Source: CAZQFV01 sp964592645 (GTDB lineage Bacteria; Chloroflexota; Chloroflexia; DTKN01). From it: DNA of 64,000 nucleotides. How positions within the stretch are numbered: position 1 is the stretch's first letter; each line of letters begins with the position of its first letter. The stretch is taken from the NCBI GenBank assembly GCA_964592645.1, contig CAZQFV010000009.1, forward strand, positions 62,001-126,000, in the 5' to 3' direction. The notes beneath the pieces were generated by a model, which saw only the letters and a list, made by a program, of their open reading frames with translations, was not told the DNA's origin and did no database searches. Positions 34,211 to 41,266 of the stretch are shown here, piece by piece. The translations under genes and the position numbers were made by a program.

Positions 34211-34984
34211 CTACTCCTCCAGGTGCTTGGCCATCTCTTCGACTTCGGCGCCCCCGGTCACCTGCAGGAAGATGTCCTCCAGCGTCCCGGTGCCTCCGGC
34301 GGCGCGCAGCTCCTCCATCGTCCCGCAGGCCAGCAGCCGGCCGCGGTCGATGATGCCGACGCGGTCGCACATCCGCTCGGCAATTTCCAGGATGTGTGTA
34401 GACATAAAAATACAGACGCCCCGGGAGGCCAGTTGCCGCAGCAGGTCCTTGACCTGGCGGGCGCTTTTGGGGTCGAGACCGACGGTGGGTTCGTCCAGAA
34501 AAAAGACCCGCGGCTCGTGGATGAGGGCCGCGGCCAGGGCCAGCTTCTGGCGCATGCCGTGGGAGTAGCCCTGCACCAGGTCGTTGGCCCGTTCGGACAG
34601 CGCGAACATTTCCAGCAGTTCCTGGGCCTGCCGGCCGGCCTGCTGCGGGTCCAGGCTGTACAGTCGGCCGACAAAGCGCAGGAACTCCAGCCCGGTCAGC
34701 TTCTCGTAGAGAAAGGGCGTGTCCGGCACGAAACCGATCAGCGCCTTGGCCTGCAGCGGCTGGCCCTGGATATCGTACCCCCCGATGTGCGCCTGCCCGC
34801 TGCTGGGCCGCAGCAGGCCGACGAGCATCTTGATCGTCGTCGTCTTGCCGGCCCCGTTGGGGCCCAGGAAGCCAAAGATCTCCCCGGCGCGCACCTGTAG
34901 GTCCAGCTTGTCCACCGCCATCGTTTCGCCAAAGTGCTTGCTCAGTCCGCGGGTTTCGATCATCCAGGGGGTGGTTGGGGACAT
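34211..34984 (-). CDS. ABC transporter ATP-binding protein (no permease nearby)
   Basis: This 257-residue ATPase has Walker A GPNGAGKTTT (about 41-50), the Q-loop region GFVPDTPFLYEKLTG, a signature YSHGMRQK (variant of LSGGQ), and Walker B RVFFLDEPTVGLDP. The H-loop is STHILE. It resembles the ATPase of exporters in the Nod/CcmA/YhaQ group, which pair with multi-spanning permeases of the ABC-2 type. No permease lies next to it, so its partner must be elsewhere or it is a stand-alone unit. ATG 34984 follows GGAGG. A TTGCAA-17-TACAAT promoter lies 41 bases upstream. It is convergent with the HTH-nuclease gene (26-bp gap). Confidence 0.9.
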   Translation of the reverse strand: MSPTTPWMIETRGLSKHFGETMAVDKLDLQVRAGEIFGFLGPNGAGKTTTIKMLVGLLRPSSGQAHIGGYDIQGQPLQAKALIGFVPDTPFLYEKLTGLEFLRFVGRLYSLDPQQAGRQAQELLEMFALSERANDLVQGYSHGMRQKLALAAALIHEPRVFFLDEPTVGLDPKSARQVKDLLRQLASRGVCIFMSTHILEIAERMCDRVGIIDRGRLLACGTMEELRAAGGTGTLEDIFLQVTGGAEVEEMAKHLEE

Positions 34985-35024
34985 CCTCTACCTCCAGCGC
35001 TCATCGATGGCACTATGTCCGCCC

Positions 35025-35053
35025 ATTGTAACCCAAGACGCCCCCTTTTGCAA
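35025..35053 (-). promoter_or_regulatory. Promoter of the ABC ATPase gene
   Basis: On the minus strand TTGCAA (35053-35048), a 17-bp spacer and TACAAT (35030-35025) give a good housekeeping promoter. It lies in the spacer after the SDR gene, so the ATPase gene can be transcribed independently. Confidence 0.7.
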
Positions 35054-35089
35054 AAAAGAGGACCGAGCTTTTCCCTTTCCGCTGCCCCT

Positions 35090-35845
35090 TCAGGGCTGGC
35101 TGGCCAGCCCGCCGGCGATCTCGCCGCCGTCGATGACGAAGCACTGCCCGGTGATAAAGGCGGCGTCGTCGGAGGAAAGGAAGGCCAAGAGGGCGGCGAC
35201 GTCGGCCGGCCGGCCCAGCCTCCGTAGCGGTATCTTGCCGGCGAAAGCGTCCTGCATCTCGGCGGTGTACTCGGCCTCCTGCATCGGCGTCAGGATAAAG
35301 CCCGGGCACACGGCGTTCACCCGGATCGTGGGTGCCAGCTCCAGGGCCAGCGAGCGCGTCAGCTCGATCACGCCGGCCTTGGAGGCGTTGTAGTCGGCAT
35401 AGTGGTGATACCCCACCAGCCCGTTGGTCGAGCCCATATTCAGGATGACACCGCCCCCTCCGGCAAGCATCCTCTGGGCCGCCTGCTGGGCGACGTAGAA
35501 GATGCCCTCCAGGTTCACCGCCAGCACCCGCCGCCACTCTGCCGGCGTGATCTCCAGAAAGCGGTGCCGGATGCTGATCCCGGCGTTGTTGATCAACACG
35601 TCCAACCCGCCCAGCAGGCGATCCACCTCGGACAAAGCCTCCGCCACCGCCCCAGGGTCGGCTACGTCGGCCGCGACCGCGCCGGCCAGCTCCGGCAGTT
35701 CCCGCGCCAGGCGTCCGTTCGCCGCGGCGTCCCGGTCCAGCACCGCCACGCGGGCCCCCTCCTCCAGGAACCGCGCCGCCGTCGCCGCGCCGATGCCCCC
35801 GGCGCCGCCGGTGATGAGCACCCGTTTCCCGTGTAATCCGCGCAT
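35090..35845 (-). CDS. SDR-family oxidoreductase (first copy)
   Basis: This 251-residue classical short-chain dehydrogenase has VLITGGAGGIGAAT (nucleotide-binding TGxxxGxG), DVLINNAGIS, and the catalytic Ser/Tyr/Lys set in NMGSTNGLVGYHHYADYNASK. The RVNAVCPGFILTPM loop and a C-terminal GQCFVIDGGE complete the fold. It probably uses NAD(H): an Asp (LDRD) ends the second strand. ATG 35845 follows AGGAGG. It lies 59 bp downstream of another SDR gene on the same strand. The pair may act on a sugar or polyol such as gluconate, but that cannot be shown here. Confidence 0.88.
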   Translation of the reverse strand: MRGLHGKRVLITGGAGGIGAATAARFLEEGARVAVLDRDAAANGRLARELPELAGAVAADVADPGAVAEALSEVDRLLGGLDVLINNAGISIRHRFLEITPAEWRRVLAVNLEGIFYVAQQAAQRMLAGGGGVILNMGSTNGLVGYHHYADYNASKAGVIELTRSLALELAPTIRVNAVCPGFILTPMQEAEYTAEMQDAFAGKIPLRRLGRPADVAALLAFLSSDDAAFITGQCFVIDGGEIAGGLASQP

Positions 35846-35904
35846 GTCTGCCTCCTGCCCGAGTCGGTGCGAAAGCGAATAGGCCCTCTGCGCTCCCCGT
35901 CTTC

Positions 35905-36669
35905 TCATCCCGCCGTCCCGCCCCCATCCACCGCCAGCACCGCCCCGCTGACGAACGAGGCGGCGTCGCTCGCCAGGAAGAGCACCGCCTGGGCGATCTC
36001 CTCCGGCCGGCCGACCCGCCCCAGCGGTCTTTCCGCCGCCGCGCGCAGGAAGTCGGCCTCCGGCTCGCCTAGCTGTCGGGCTTCGCTCCGCAGCATGGGC
36101 GTGTCGGTGTCGCCGGGACAGACGCAGTTCACCCGGATGCCCTGCGGCCCATGGTCCAGCGCCATCGCCCGCGTCAGGTTCACCACCGCCCCCTTGGAGG
36201 CACAGTAAGCGGCGGCGTCCCGCCCGCCCTTCAACCCCCAGCCCGAGGCGATGTTGACGATGGCCCCGCCGCCGGCCCGGGCCATCGCCGGCACCGCGTA
36301 TTTGCCCAGCAGGAAGATGGACTTGACGTTGACGGCCATCACCAGGTCCCATTCCTCCTCCGTCGTGTCCACCACGTTGGCCCGGCGGATGACGCCGGCG
36401 TTGTTCACCAGGATGTGCAGCCCGCCCAGTTCGCTCACCGCGCGCTCCACGGCCTGCCGGCAGTCGCTCGCCCGCGTGACGTCGCCGACCACCGCGCAGG
36501 CCCGCCCGCCCCGCCCGACGATCTCCCGGGCGACGGCCTCCGCGCCGGCCGCGTCCCGGTCCAGCACCGCCACCGCCGCGCCGGCCTGCGTCAGCGCCCG
36601 GCAGATGGCCCGCCCGATCCCCGACGCCCCGCCCGTCACCAGGGCGACTCTGTCGCTGAGTGTAGCCAT
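35905..36669 (-). CDS. SDR-family oxidoreductase (second copy)
   Basis: This 254-residue classical short-chain dehydrogenase has ALVTGGASGIGRAI, LDRD (NAD preference), HILVNNAGVIRR, catalytic NIASGWGLKGGRDAAAYCASK, and RVNCVCPGDTDTP. The C-terminus is FVSGAVLAVDGGG. The motif order resembles the neighbouring SDR, so the pair may be an old duplication. ATG 36669 follows AAGGAGG. It lies downstream of the ATP-NAD kinase-family gene, with 63 bp between containing a palindromic element. The substrate is unknown. Confidence 0.88.
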   Translation of the reverse strand: MATLSDRVALVTGGASGIGRAICRALTQAGAAVAVLDRDAAGAEAVAREIVGRGGRACAVVGDVTRASDCRQAVERAVSELGGLHILVNNAGVIRRANVVDTTEEEWDLVMAVNVKSIFLLGKYAVPAMARAGGGAIVNIASGWGLKGGRDAAAYCASKGAVVNLTRAMALDHGPQGIRVNCVCPGDTDTPMLRSEARQLGEPEADFLRAAAERPLGRVGRPEEIAQAVLFLASDAASFVSGAVLAVDGGGTAG

Positions 36670-36704
36670 CGTGCCCTCCTTGGCGCTCCACGAAAGGGAT
36701 CGTC

Positions 36705-36739
36705 GCGGTAGGAGCGGGGCTTGCCCCGGCCCTTACCGC
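36705..36739. repeat. GTAGG...CCTTACC palindromic element holding a stop codon
   Basis: GCGGTAGG (36705-36712), a GGGGC-TT-GCCCC core and CCTTACCGC (36731-36739) form an imperfect palindrome with a small bulge. The stop codon of the ATP-NAD kinase-family gene (36733-36735) lies in one arm. It resembles the elements at 13700 and 52582 and may serve as a terminator. Confidence 0.5.
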
Positions 36740-37845
36740 CCCACCCTGTACACCGCCTCCTCCCCGTACCCCGTGATCACCCGCACATACCCGGCCAAGA
36801 GCCGATCCACCTCCGCGTCGCCGCTGTCCACCAGGAACGGCCGGCCGCCCAGCCCTTGCAGCTTCTCCGCCGTGCTCACCACGATGACGTTCTCCGGCCC
36901 CACCTGCCGCAGCACCCGCGGGCTGATCGGTTGGTTGCCCCGCCCAAAGAGGTAGCCCTGCCCGCCGATCGGCGTGACGATGATCCGCGCCGGCCGCCCC
37001 TGGATCGCCGCCAGCACCTGGGCCTCGCCGGCATCCCGCACGACGACCCGCCCATCGGCGACGACATCCACCCCCAGCAGCGTCTTTTCCAGCCCCATCT
37101 CCGCCAGGATGGCCCGCGTCGTCGTGCCCGGTCCCACGATGTAGCGACAGCCCGGCACCAGGCGCTCCATCACCGCCCGGGCGATCCCCCGCAGCGCCTC
37201 TGGCTCTGCCGTGCGGCTACCCACCTTCACGCCCTGGACTAGCTGCGGACGGTAAGGGACCCGCAGGTAGCCGTACAGCCGCGCCGCGACGGCCCCCTGG
37301 CGGAACGCTTCCTCGTCGATGTCCATCACCTCGGCCTCGCGCAGCCGGGGCACGCGCCCCTGCAGGTACAGCGCCGCCAGTTCGCCGGCGCTCCGCGGGC
37401 TGGTGGCGTAGGCCGCCGAGTGGATCTTGACCCCGGCCGGGATGCCCAGCGCCGGCAGTTCCGCACCGACCGCCTCGTAGATGTCCCGCGCCGTGCCGTC
37501 TCCGCCGGCAAAGAGCAGCAGATCCACCGCCAGCAGCCGCATCTCCCGCGCCGCCCGGCGGGTGTCCTCGGCGGTCGTCGGGCCGGGACCGATGGTCCCG
37601 ATGACCCTGGGCTCCAGGCCGGCCGCCCGCGCCGCCTCCGCCCCCATCGCGCCGGGGTAGGTCACCACCTCCAGACCGGGCAGCGCCGCCAGGACCGCCA
37701 GCGCCGCGGCCGCCCGCTCCCCCGCCGCCGGCCGCGCCCCCAGTTCCAGCGCCCGTCGCTGCACCTCGGCCCCGTCGCTGCCCTTGAGCCCGACCCGCCC
37801 GCCCAGGCCCGCGATGGGGTTGACGATCAGTCCCAGTTTGCTCAT
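36733..37845 (-). CDS. ATP-NAD kinase family protein (AcoX-like)
   Basis: This 370-residue member of the ATP-NAD/AcoX kinase group has the N-terminal LIVNPIAGLGGRVGLKGSDG and the diagnostic FAGGDGTARDI (GGDG motif near 111-114). GIPAGVKIHSA and IVGPGTTTRAIL follow. Family members phosphorylate NAD or resemble AcoX of acetoin catabolism, whose role is unclear. It starts four bases after gcvPB ends, so it is probably co-transcribed with the glycine decarboxylase genes. A role in cofactor supply for that pathway is an inference. The ribosome site AGGTGACGGG is moderate. Confidence 0.85.
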   Translation of the reverse strand: MSKLGLIVNPIAGLGGRVGLKGSDGAEVQRRALELGARPAAGERAAAALAVLAALPGLEVVTYPGAMGAEAARAAGLEPRVIGTIGPGPTTAEDTRRAAREMRLLAVDLLLFAGGDGTARDIYEAVGAELPALGIPAGVKIHSAAYATSPRSAGELAALYLQGRVPRLREAEVMDIDEEAFRQGAVAARLYGYLRVPYRPQLVQGVKVGSRTAEPEALRGIARAVMERLVPGCRYIVGPGTTTRAILAEMGLEKTLLGVDVVADGRVVVRDAGEAQVLAAIQGRPARIIVTPIGGQGYLFGRGNQPISPRVLRQVGPENVIVVSTAEKLQGLGGRPFLVDSGDAEVDRLLAGYVRVITGYGEEAVYRVGR

Positions 37846-37849
37846 CCCG

Positions 37850-39457
37850 TCACCTGGTCACATGTTCCCCTCGTCTCCCCGTCACCTTCCTCCTCCACGC
37901 CCTCCAGGTCATCGCCCACTGCTCGGGGTCGTCCAGGGGCACGGGGTCTACGGTGTGCACCGGGCAGTTGTGCGGCGCCGTGCGCACGACCTCCGGGTTC
38001 TCCCGCGCTTCCTGGGCCACGTGGGCCAGGATGGCGGCGTACTCGTCCAGCTCCTCCTTGGAGTACGACTCGGTCGGCTCCAGCGTCACCGGTTCGGGCA
38101 CGATGTACGGATGGTGGCTCATCCAGTAGTGGACGCCGAAATCGGCCGCCCGCAGGCCGATCTGCTCGGTGTGCACCCCCGTTTCCCGGCACAGCTCTTC
38201 CCAACTGTAGCGCACCTGCTCGATGCGCCGTTTGCCGCGGGCATAGGGGGCGCCGGCCCCGGGGATCTCCAGCACCTTTTTCAGCAGGTAGTTGTTGTTC
38301 AGCACGGCGATCTCGGCCACTTCCCGCAGGCCGGCCGCCCCCAGCCCCATCACCCAGGCATAGGCCCGCACCACCACCGGCGCCACGCCGTACCAGGGGC
38401 CGATCTTGCCGATGCTTTGCGGCAGGTCATAGTTCAGCCGGTATCTTTCTCCGTCGAACTCCACCAACGGCACGGGCAGGAAGGGCACCAACTCCTCCGT
38501 TACCCCGGTGGCGCCGACGGCCGGCCCGCCGCAGCCGTGGGGCGAGGAAAAGGTCTTGTGCAGGTTGAAATGGCACAGGTCGAAGCCGGCGTCCCGCGCC
38601 CGGGTAATGCCCAGGATGCCGTTGGCGTTGGCCTGGTCGTAGGAGCACAGCCCGCCGGCCTCGTGCACCAGCTCCACGAAGCGGTCGATCCTGGGGTTGA
38701 AAATGCCGGTGTCTTCCGGGTTGGTGATCATCAGGCCGGCCGTGCGCTCCGAGAGGGCCGCCCGCAGCGCCCCCAGGTCCGGGTAGCCGTCGTCGTCCGG
38801 GTAGAGGGTGATCACCTTGAACCCGGCCGTTTTCGGACAGGCGGCGTCGGAGGGGTGGGAAAAGATCGTGGTGATGATCTCGTCGCGCTGCGCTAGCTGC
38901 CCGCGGGCCTCGTGATAGGCGCGGATGATGGCCGCGTTGGTGTAGATGGCCGCCGACCCCGCCCCCGGCTGCAGCGTGAACCGGTCCATCCCCGAGATGG
39001 CCTTTAGCATCTGTTCGAAGCGGTACATGATTTCCAGGATGCCCTGCACCGTGGAGATGTCCTGCAGCGGGTGCAGCTCGGTCATCTCCGGCATACGCAC
39101 CAGTTGTTCATGGACTTTGGGGCTGTGCTTCATCGTACAGGTGCCCTGGCCGACATCCACGTTCAGGTCGGCACCCAGCGTCTCCTGCGACAGCCGGAAG
39201 TAGTGCCGCACCACCTGAGGCTGGGACAGCTCGGGCAGGCGCGGAGGCTCCGCCCGGCGCATCCCTTCCGGCAGCGTTGCCAGCACGTCGCCCACCGCCT
39301 CCCGAATCCCCGCTTCCGGCTCGGGAATGAGCAGCCCTCGTTGCCCCGGCACGCTCAGTTCAAAGAGCACCGGCTCGTCCCAGCGGGCCTGGTGGTAGCG
39401 CCGCAGCCGCGGCCGGCCCGGCGCGTTTCGCTCCTGGAGGATGTCCCGTGGGCTCAC
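37850..39457 (-). CDS. gcvPB: Glycine dehydrogenase (decarboxylating) subunit 2
   Basis: This 535-residue subunit of the split P-protein decarboxylates glycine and passes the aminomethyl group to lipoyl H-protein. It contains GADLNVDVGQGTCTMKHSPK, MTELHPLQDIS, and the pyridoxal-phosphate lysine in CHFNLHKTFSSPHGCGGPAVG near residue 300. HHPYIVPEPVTLEPTES ends the fold. The real start is GTG 39457 behind AGGAGGT; it overlaps the gcvPA stop by four bases (GTGA). The longer frame upstream runs through gcvPA and is not coding. No gcvT or gcvH lies in the window. Confidence 0.95.
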   Translation of the reverse strand: MSPRDILQERNAPGRPRLRRYHQARWDEPVLFELSVPGQRGLLIPEPEAGIREAVGDVLATLPEGMRRAEPPRLPELSQPQVVRHYFRLSQETLGADLNVDVGQGTCTMKHSPKVHEQLVRMPEMTELHPLQDISTVQGILEIMYRFEQMLKAISGMDRFTLQPGAGSAAIYTNAAIIRAYHEARGQLAQRDEIITTIFSHPSDAACPKTAGFKVITLYPDDDGYPDLGALRAALSERTAGLMITNPEDTGIFNPRIDRFVELVHEAGGLCSYDQANANGILGITRARDAGFDLCHFNLHKTFSSPHGCGGPAVGATGVTEELVPFLPVPLVEFDGERYRLNYDLPQSIGKIGPWYGVAPVVVRAYAWVMGLGAAGLREVAEIAVLNNNYLLKKVLEIPGAGAPYARGKRRIEQVRYSWEELCRETGVHTEQIGLRAADFGVHYWMSHHPYIVPEPVTLEPTESYSKEELDEYAAILAHVAQEARENPEVVRTAPHNCPVHTVDPVPLDDPEQWAMTWRAWRRKVTGRRGEHVTR

Positions 39458-40848
39458 CGCAGCACCTCCTGGAGGGCCTGCACCAGCCGCTCGATGTCCT
39501 CCTGGGTGTGTATTTCGGTCACGCAGTAGAGCGCGCTCTGCCCCAGCTCGGGGAACTCGCCGCTGAGGTCCTTGCCGCCAAAGATGCCCCGCTCCAGCAA
39601 CGCCCGGTTGATCTCGCGCACCGTCCGGCCCGTCTCGTCGAAGTTGACCACGAATTCCTGGAAGTGGGCCCCCTGGAAGAGCGGGGCGCGCACCCCTGGG
39701 ATAGCGCCCAGCCGCAGCATGGCGTAGCGGGCCCGCGCCATGATGCTCTCGCCGATCTCGGCCATCCCTTGGGGCCCCAGCAGCGCCAGGTACACCCCGG
39801 CGGTGATGCCCCATAGCGCCGCCGCCGTCCCCACCCATTCGTTGCCGTGCTCGCGCTCGGCGAAGGAGGTGCGCTCATAGGCCACGTCGCCGAAGCCGTA
39901 CTCGCCGGGGACGGAAGTGGGGGCGATGCCAAAGAGCCGCGACGGGTACTGCATCACGTACTCCACCTCGTCGCGGGTGGCGATAAAGCCGCCGTGCCCG
40001 CCGCCATAGTTCATGTGGATGCCCAGCGACTGGATGTCGCCGCAGACGATGTCGGCGCCGTAGTCGGCCGGCGGCGTCAGCACTCCCAGCGAGAGCGGCT
40101 CGGCCGCCACCACGCAGAGCGCTCCCTGGGCGTGGGCCAGATGGGCGATCTCGGCCCCCCGGCCCTCGATAAAGCCCAGGTAGGAGGGGTTTTCGAAGAG
40201 CACCGCCGCCGTGGCCGCGGAGAGCGCGCCGCGCAGCTCGCCCAGGTCCATCTGCCCGGTGGCGGCGTCGTACCCCAGGAGGCGGATCTCCATGTCGGGC
40301 TTGAGGTAGTCGCGGATCTTGCTCAGCTTGTCCGGGTAGAGGGTGCGGGCGATCAGCACCTGCGGCCGGCCGGTGAGGCGGCCGGCCATGCGCAGCGCCG
40401 TCGCCGCCGCCTGGAACCCGTCGTAGGTCGGCACGTTGACCACGTCCATATTCAGCAGCTCGCCCATCATACTGGCGTACTCGAAGAGGGCCTGGAAGCG
40501 GCCATGGTCGTCGTAAGGCTCGCCGGCGTAGGCGGTCAGGAACTCGCCGCGCTGGTTGACCTCGTCGCACACCGCCGGCACGTGGTGCGGGAAACAGCCG
40601 GCGCCCAGGAAGCAGAGGTACTCGTCGCAGGTACGGTTCTTGCGCAGCAGCCCCTGCACGTGGCGCTTCAGCGCCCGCTCCGCGAGTAGCGGCGGCGGTA
40701 GGTCCGGCGGCTCCTTCGGCCGCAGGTGCGCGGGGATGTCGGCGTAGAACTCGTCCATGCTTGCCGCGCCGAGCTCGCGCAGCATCTGCGCCTTGACCTG
40801 GGGGACCGAGTTGGGGATGAGGGGGTAGACAACGGGGGGCTCTTTCAT
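39454..40848 (-). CDS. gcvPA: Glycine dehydrogenase (decarboxylating) subunit 1
   Basis: This 464-residue partner of GcvPB forms the alpha2beta2 P-protein. Recognised features are YPLIPNSVPQVKAQML, FLGAGCFPHHVPA, FLTAYAGEPYDDHGRFQALF (substrate and cofactor pocket), and NYGGGHGGFIATRDEVEYVM. Length fits the family (about 450). ATG 40848 has GGAGG seven bases upstream; a longer frame to 41019 would overlap the promoter and is rejected. A TTGACG-17-TACAAT promoter lies about 140 bases upstream, giving a leader. The operon continues gcvPB, NAD-kinase-like gene and perhaps the SDR genes. Confidence 0.95.
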   Translation of the reverse strand: MKEPPVVYPLIPNSVPQVKAQMLRELGAASMDEFYADIPAHLRPKEPPDLPPPLLAERALKRHVQGLLRKNRTCDEYLCFLGAGCFPHHVPAVCDEVNQRGEFLTAYAGEPYDDHGRFQALFEYASMMGELLNMDVVNVPTYDGFQAAATALRMAGRLTGRPQVLIARTLYPDKLSKIRDYLKPDMEIRLLGYDAATGQMDLGELRGALSAATAAVLFENPSYLGFIEGRGAEIAHLAHAQGALCVVAAEPLSLGVLTPPADYGADIVCGDIQSLGIHMNYGGGHGGFIATRDEVEYVMQYPSRLFGIAPTSVPGEYGFGDVAYERTSFAEREHGNEWVGTAAALWGITAGVYLALLGPQGMAEIGESIMARARYAMLRLGAIPGVRAPLFQGAHFQEFVVNFDETGRTVREINRALLERGIFGGKDLSGEFPELGQSALYCVTEIHTQEDIERLVQALQEVLR

Positions 40849-40990
40849 GGGGTGCCTCCATGCCTTTGCGGTGATTAGGAGATGGTTTCCAGCCGGGAGC
40901 GCGGCGCAGCGGAGGGCCCGGTCTGCCCAGGGCGAACGCCACTGCGTTGCGCTTCGTGGCCGGCCACAAACGGAAAGGTCCAGGCCTACG

Positions 40991-41019
40991 ATTGTAACAC
41001 CGGCGCAAGGCAGCGTCAA
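40991..41019 (-). promoter_or_regulatory. Promoter of the gcvPA-gcvPB operon
   Basis: On the minus strand TTGACG (41019-41014), a 17-bp spacer and TACAAT (40996-40991). The leader would be about 135 bases, containing CCGGG/CCCGG and AACGC/GCGTT pairings. I looked for a glycine riboswitch core there and did not recognise one. Confidence 0.75.
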
Positions 41020-41159
41020 ATGCTGCGCGGAGGCAAGATCGTGCGGAACTTGACCGGGGTCTGGGCGGCGCCCGTCCTGGCGATAGCCGGCGCCCCCAAA
41101 GATTGGCCTCCGCCGAACCGTTCCAGGGGCGCAGCCGGCATGGAGCCTCTCTTTGCCTT

Positions 41160-41188
41160 TTGCGGTACACCGGGCAGTGTGGTATAAT
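41160..41188 (+). promoter_or_regulatory. Promoter of the HerA/DUF853-like ATPase gene
   Basis: TTGCGG (41160-41165), 17 bases, perfect TATAAT (41183-41188) on the plus strand. The predicted leader is about 70 bases before ATG 41267. The 418-bp divergent spacer 40849-41266 holds this promoter, that of gcvPA, and otherwise nothing recognised. Confidence 0.75.
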
Positions 41189-41266
41189 CTTCCTGGGAAG
41201 CTTGTTTTCCAACTACCTCAAGATAGGGTGCCAAACGCGGAGTCGATTGCCCGGAGGAGGCGCGAC

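Noticed and set aside
35090..36691. A single long minus-strand frame suggesting two SDR enzymes fused into one 533-residue protein.
   Set aside because: Its first half is Gly/Arg-rich nonsense in a shifted frame. The two SDR genes have their own starts with good ribosome sites at 35845 and 36669.
38036..39457. A longer gcvPB starting near 39838.
   Set aside because: The extra N-terminus overlaps gcvPA in another frame. GTG 39457 with an AGGAGGT site and GTGA overlap is the natural start.
40849..40990. A glycine riboswitch in the gcvPA leader.
   Set aside because: The position is right, but I could not find the conserved core of the class, only generic GC hairpins.
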